Shown here in pieces: positions 60,624 to 64,000 of a DNA stretch of 64,000 bases. How positions within the stretch are numbered: the stretch's first letter is position 1; the number at the start of each line of letters is the position of its first letter. Source of the DNA: Streptomyces hawaiiensis (GTDB lineage Bacteria > Actinomycetota > Actinomycetes > Streptomycetales > Streptomycetaceae); the NCBI RefSeq assembly GCF_004803895.1, contig NZ_CP021978.1, forward strand, positions 8,122,001 to 8,186,000, in the 5' to 3' direction. The position numbers were made by a program, and so were the translations under genes. Under the pieces are notes generated by a model. That model had not been told where the DNA came from. It saw only the letters and a program-made list of their open reading frames with translations, and ran no database searches.

Positions 60624-61261
60624 CCGACCAGCACCACCTCCAGGGTGCGCGGGCCGTGCACCCCCTCCACCCGGTCCAGTTCGATGTCACTGGTCGCCGA
60701 CGGCCCGGAGATCCACGTCAACGGGCGTGCCGGGTCGAGGCGTTCGATCCCCTGCGGTACGGACGACACGACCTGGCCGGGGACGCGCACGACACAGATG
60801 TGGTGGTCCGGGACGAGGGTGATCCGGCGGCGGCCCTGGTCGGGCGAGCCGTCCAGCACGATGGTGCCGGTCTCGGCGATCGCGACCGCGCAGGCCGTCA
60901 CCACACTGTCCACCCGGTCCAGTTCGGCCGGGGTGCTCTCGGCCCGGTCCGCCACCCGCGTCACACCGGTCGCGGCCAGCCACCCCTCGTCCAGCCCGGG
61001 CGGCACCAGCACCGAAGCCGCCCCGCGCTTGTCCAGCAGCCCCGCGATCAGCCCGGCCAGCCCGTCGGCGTCCGTGCGGTGCACGATCGCCCGGTAGTCC
61101 GCCAGGTTCTCGGCGAGCAGCTCCACCGTCTGTGCGACGGACCGCTGCCCGTGCTCGCGCGCATAGTCACGCGACACCGCCTGCTCGTACGGCGCGTCGT
61201 CCCGTGGTACGTCCGCCAGCGCGCGCCGCACCCGCCCCAGGATCCGTTCCCTGCTGTTCAC
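60599..61261 (-). CDS. lutC: LUD-domain protein LutC, lactate oxidation
   Basis: A 220-residue LUD-domain protein: RERILGRVRRAL start, ACAVAIAETGTIVL and PDHHICVVRVPGQVV as in LutC/YkgG. It works with LutA and LutB to oxidise L-lactate to pyruvate. GTG overlaps the lutB stop (GTGA). Confidence 0.92.
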   Translation of the reverse strand: MNSRERILGRVRRALADVPRDDAPYEQAVSRDYAREHGQRSVAQTVELLAENLADYRAIVHRTDADGLAGLIAGLLDKRGAASVLVPPGLDEGWLAATGVTRVADRAESTPAELDRVDSVVTACAVAIAETGTIVLDGSPDQGRRRITLVPDHHICVVRVPGQVVSSVPQGIERLDPARPLTWISGPSATSDIELDRVEGVHGPRTLEVVLVGQGRIEST

Positions 61262-62736
61262 CTGTCCCCGTCCTTCCCACCACGAGTGCGCTGCCACCAG
61301 TCCCGGAACGGCTCGGCGGGCACCGGCGGCAGCTCCCGGGTCCCGCTCCAGGCCCGGCCGGGCCCGGGCAGCGTACGGGGGTGGAAGCGACGCGTCCGGG
61401 AGGCGGTCCGCTGGCCGGTGCGCAGCGCGCCCGGGTGCGTGAACGCCCAGCGTGCCGCGCGCATCGCCGCCCGCTCGGCGGCATGCCCCTTCGCGGGCCG
61501 CAGCACCACCTTGTTGCCCTCCCGGGTGACCTCGCCGCCCTGCACGACCCGCTCCCGCAGATGCACCAGCACCTCCGGGATGTCGATGGCGACCGGGCAC
61601 ACCTCGTAACACGCCCCGCACAGCGAGGACGCGTACGGCAGCGAGGCGTCGATCTCGCTTCCGGTGCCGCGCAGTTGCGGACTGAGGATCGCGCCGATCG
61701 GCCCCGGGTAGACCGAGCCGTAGGCGTGGCCGCCGGCCCGCTCGTACACCGGGCACACGTTGAGGCAGGCCGAGCAGCGGATGCAGCGCAGGGCCTGCCG
61801 GCCGACCTCGTCGGCGAGGGTGTCGGTGCGGCCGTTGTCCAGCAGCACCAGATGGAAGGTGCTGGGCCCGTCCCCGCCGGTCGTGCCGGTCCACGTCGAC
61901 GTGTACGGGTTCATGCGCTCGGCCGTGGAGGAGCGGGGGAGGGTCTGCAGGAACACCTCCAGGTCCCGCCACGTCGGCACGATCTTCTCGATGCCGACGA
62001 CCGAGATCAGCGTCTCGGGCAGGGTCAGGCACATCCGCCCGTTGCCCTCGGACTCCACGACCACCAGGGTGCCCGTCTCGGCGACCATGAAGTTGGCGCC
62101 GGAGATGCCGACCTTGGCCCGCAGGAACTTTTCCCGCAGGTGCACGCGGGCGGCCTCGGCGAGTTCGGCCGGAGTGTCGGTCAGGCCCTCGGGAGCGGGG
62201 CGGCCCCACTCGCTCATCTCGCGGGCGAAGATGTCCCGGATCTCGCCCCGGTTGCGGTGGATGGCCGGGACGAGGATGTGCGAGGGCCGGTCCTTGCCCA
62301 ACTGCACGATCAGCTCGGCCAGATCGGTCTCGTAGGCGCGGATGCCCTCGGCCTCCAGCGCCTCGTTGAGCCCGATCTCCTGCGTGGCCATCGACTTGAC
62401 CTTGACGACCTCGGACTCGCCGGTCATCTTCACCAGCTGGGTGACGATCTCGTTGGCCTCGTCCGCGTCGGCGGCCCAGTGCACGACGCCGCCCGCGGCC
62501 GTGACCGACTCCTCCAACCGCACGAGGTAGCGGTCGAGATGGCGCAGCGTGTGGTCCTTGATCCGCTTGCCCGCCTCGCGCAGCTCGGCCCAGTCGGACA
62601 CCTCCGCGACGGCCGTGGCCCGCTTGGCGCGGATGGTGTGTGTGGCGTGCCGCAGATTGCCGCGCAGGGTCGTGTTCCCCACGGCCTCCCGCGCGGCCTC
62701 CGGGAACGCCGGCATGCCGAGATACGTCCCGCTCAT
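61258..62736 (-). CDS. lutB: iron-sulfur protein LutB, lactate oxidation
   Basis: A 492-residue protein: an N-terminal LUD domain (VKVKSMATQEIGLNEALE, GISGANFMVAETGTLV) and a C-terminal pair of 4Fe-4S motifs, CIRCSACLNVCPVY and CGACYEVCPV. This is the LutB/YkgF architecture. The ATG overlaps the lutA stop. Confidence 0.93.
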   Translation of the reverse strand: MSGTYLGMPAFPEAAREAVGNTTLRGNLRHATHTIRAKRATAVAEVSDWAELREAGKRIKDHTLRHLDRYLVRLEESVTAAGGVVHWAADADEANEIVTQLVKMTGESEVVKVKSMATQEIGLNEALEAEGIRAYETDLAELIVQLGKDRPSHILVPAIHRNRGEIRDIFAREMSEWGRPAPEGLTDTPAELAEAARVHLREKFLRAKVGISGANFMVAETGTLVVVESEGNGRMCLTLPETLISVVGIEKIVPTWRDLEVFLQTLPRSSTAERMNPYTSTWTGTTGGDGPSTFHLVLLDNGRTDTLADEVGRQALRCIRCSACLNVCPVYERAGGHAYGSVYPGPIGAILSPQLRGTGSEIDASLPYASSLCGACYEVCPVAIDIPEVLVHLRERVVQGGEVTREGNKVVLRPAKGHAAERAAMRAARWAFTHPGALRTGQRTASRTRRFHPRTLPGPGRAWSGTRELPPVPAEPFRDWWQRTRGGKDGDR

Positions 62737-63488
62737 ACGACCGGTTCCTCCTCCGTGCTCGCCAGGATCTCCGCGATGTGCACCGGCCGCATGCCGGTCC
62801 GCAGCCGGGCCATGGTCCCGCCGATGTGCATCAGGCAGGAGTTGTCGGCCGCGCACAGCACCTCGGCGCCCGTCGACTCGGCGTTGCGCACCTTGTCGGC
62901 ACCCATCGCCGCCGAGACGTCGGAGTTCTTCAGTGCGAAGGTGCCGCCGAACCCGCAGCACTCGTCCGCCCCCGGCAGCTCGGCCAGCTCCAGCCCCTTC
63001 ACGGCCTGCAGCAGCCGCCGGGGCCGCTCGCCGAGGCCGAGTCCGCGCAACCCGTGGCAGGTCGGGTGGTAGGTCACCTTGTGCGGGTAGTACGCCCCGA
63101 CGTCCGTCACGCCCAGCACGTCGACCAGGAACTCCGTGAGCTCGTACGTCTTGGGCACCACCGGCGCCAGCGTGGCCGCGAGGGTGTCCCCGCGCCCCTC
63201 TGCCCGGGCCCGCTCACCCATCCTCGGATACAGCTCCCGCACCATCGCCCCGCACGACCCGGACGGCGTCACGATCGCCTCGTACGCGCCGAAGACATCG
63301 GAGAAATGCCGGGCGAGCGGCTCGGCCTCGTGACGATATCCGGTGTTGTAGTGCGCCTGCCCGCAGCAGGTCTGCGCCATCGGGAAGTCGACATCGACGC
63401 CCAGCCTGGTCAGCAGTTTCACCACGGCGCGTCCGGTGTCCGGATAGAGCGTGTCGTTGACGCAGGTCAGGAACAGGGCGACACGCAT
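62733..63488 (-). CDS. lutA: CCG-domain iron-sulfur protein LutA, lactate oxidation
   Basis: A 251-residue protein with two Cys-Cys-Gly domains: AQTCCGQAHYNTGY and ADECCGFGGTFALK, plus CVND and SGSC. This is LutA/YkgE. AAGGAG lies 5 nt before ATG 63488. It follows a rhamnulokinase-like gene, in line with lactaldehyde and lactate arising from rhamnose breakdown. Confidence 0.93.
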   Translation of the reverse strand: MRVALFLTCVNDTLYPDTGRAVVKLLTRLGVDVDFPMAQTCCGQAHYNTGYRHEAEPLARHFSDVFGAYEAIVTPSGSCGAMVRELYPRMGERARAEGRGDTLAATLAPVVPKTYELTEFLVDVLGVTDVGAYYPHKVTYHPTCHGLRGLGLGERPRRLLQAVKGLELAELPGADECCGFGGTFALKNSDVSAAMGADKVRNAESTGAEVLCAADNSCLMHIGGTMARLRTGMRPVHIAEILASTEEEPVV

Positions 63489-63536
63489 CGCGGCTCCTTG
63501 TGGTCGGTCATCGGATGAGTTGCAGCGTAGTGCGGG

Positions 63537-63561
63537 GACGGGGCCCGGGGGAGACCCCGTC
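63537..63561 (-). terminator. hairpin at the end of the sugar kinase gene
   Basis: GACGGGG (63537-63543) and CCCCGTC (63555-63561) form a 7-bp stem that reaches the stop codon of the kinase gene. It may attenuate transcription into lutABC. Confidence 0.4.
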
Positions 63562-64000
63562 AGTCCCCGGCGAGCCGGTCCTGCGCGACACGCCACCGCT
63601 CGGTCCCGCCGCGCGGCTCGTACCGCGTGAGCGGCTGCGTACGGACGAGCAGCCGCCGCATCCCCGCGAGGTCACCGACCAGCCCGTGCGCCCGCGCCTG
63701 TACGAGCACGTTCCCCAGGGCGGCGGCCTCGGTCGGCCCGGCCACCACCGGCAGCCCGCACGCGTCGGCGGTCAGCTGGCACAGCAGGGCGTTGCGCGTA
63801 CCGCCCCCGACCACGTACACGACGTCGACCGCGTGCCCGGCGAGCCGCTGGGCGTCCTGGACGGCCTTGCGGTGCGCGAGGGCGAGGGAGTCGAGGATGC
63901 AGCGCGTCACCTCGGCCGGCGACTCGGGCACGGGCTGGCCCGAGACCCGGCACGCCTCGGCGATCCGCTGCGGCATCCGCCCCGGCGCGAGGAACGCCGC
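63560..64000 (-). CDS. rhaB: FGGY carbohydrate kinase, rhamnulokinase-like, 3' part
   Basis: The last 146 residues of a sugar kinase; the gene runs off the window. YVVGGGTRNALLCQLTADACGLPVVAGPTEAAALGN, read in parts, is the FGGY C-terminal signature with the ATP-binding GGG-x-N. MPQRIAEACRVSGQPVP before it fits rhamnulokinase better than xylulokinase or glycerol kinase. The next genes, lutABC, support a rhamnose-to-lactate route. Confidence 0.85.
   Translation of the reverse strand, partial: AAFLAPGRMPQRIAEACRVSGQPVPESPAEVTRCILDSLALAHRKAVQDAQRLAGHAVDVVYVVGGGTRNALLCQLTADACGLPVVAGPTEAAALGNVLVQARAHGLVGDLAGMRRLLVRTQPLTRYEPRGGTERWRVAQDRLAGD

Noticed and set aside
1..64000. tRNA, rRNA, insertion sequences, att sites or phage genes
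   Set aside because: No cloverleaf-like sequence, transposase, integrase or terminal repeats were recognised by eye; a covariance-model and IS search would be the decisive check.

Overview
The window is typical Streptomyces-type chromosome: very high GC, GTG and TTG starts, many ATGA/GTGA/TTGA stop-start overlaps, mycothiol-type and actinobacterial protein families, and no tRNA, rRNA, CRISPR array or insertion sequence that I can see. It reads as ordinary chromosome carrying one specialised-metabolite locus, several metal-handling loci and a number of gene remnants.

Region by region: 0-8 kb holds a kinase tail, a Rieske oxygenase, a hydrolase/MarR divergent pair, a small SRPBCC pair and two MFS transporters. 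8-12 kb is an APC permease plus YtcJ-type amidohydrolase operon facing a TetR regulator. 12-26 kb is the centrepiece: a translationally coupled oleABCD operon (thiolase, beta-lactone decarboxylase, beta-lactone synthetase, 3-oxoacid reductase) transcribed away from a single 2,516-residue highly reducing polyketide synthase (KS-AT-DH-[degenerate MT]-ER-KR-ACP, no thioesterase). A perfect 14-bp hairpin terminator separates the synthase from a convergent ABC exporter. 26-31 kb has an aldo/keto reductase with a divergent regulator, then an RsbQ-RsbP-RsbV-like energy-stress switch.

31-34 kb is a cobalamin-riboswitch-led cbiMNQO cobalt importer. 34-36 kb is a Ser/Thr kinase whose reading frame is broken just after the catalytic lysine. 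36-41 kb is a metal-box-controlled operon: acetyltransferase, nickel/peptide-type binding protein, a fused DppB-DppC permease and an MFS transporter, with no ATPase. 41-46 kb includes a CsoR-type copper operator, a DUF4396 membrane protein, a Met/His-repeat membrane protein and a SigC-like sigma factor. 46-53 kb has a damaged LacI regulator, a Zur-box-preceded znuABC zinc importer, and a DauR-like regulator coupled to a PLP ammonia-lyase. 53-64 kb holds a quinone reductase/SDR pair with duplicated TetR-type operators, a MoxR-VWA pair, an FtsX-type ABC exporter, lutABC lactate oxidation genes and the end of a rhamnulokinase-like gene.

Two themes recur. First, metal homeostasis: candidate Nur, Zur (twice), CsoR and B12 control elements lie within 18 kb. 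Second, gene decay or sequence error: 3' remnants of a TetR gene, an SDR gene and an amidohydrolase, a shortened winged-helix gene, an amber codon in LacI, and two apparent one-base deletions that both fall in four-base G/C runs.
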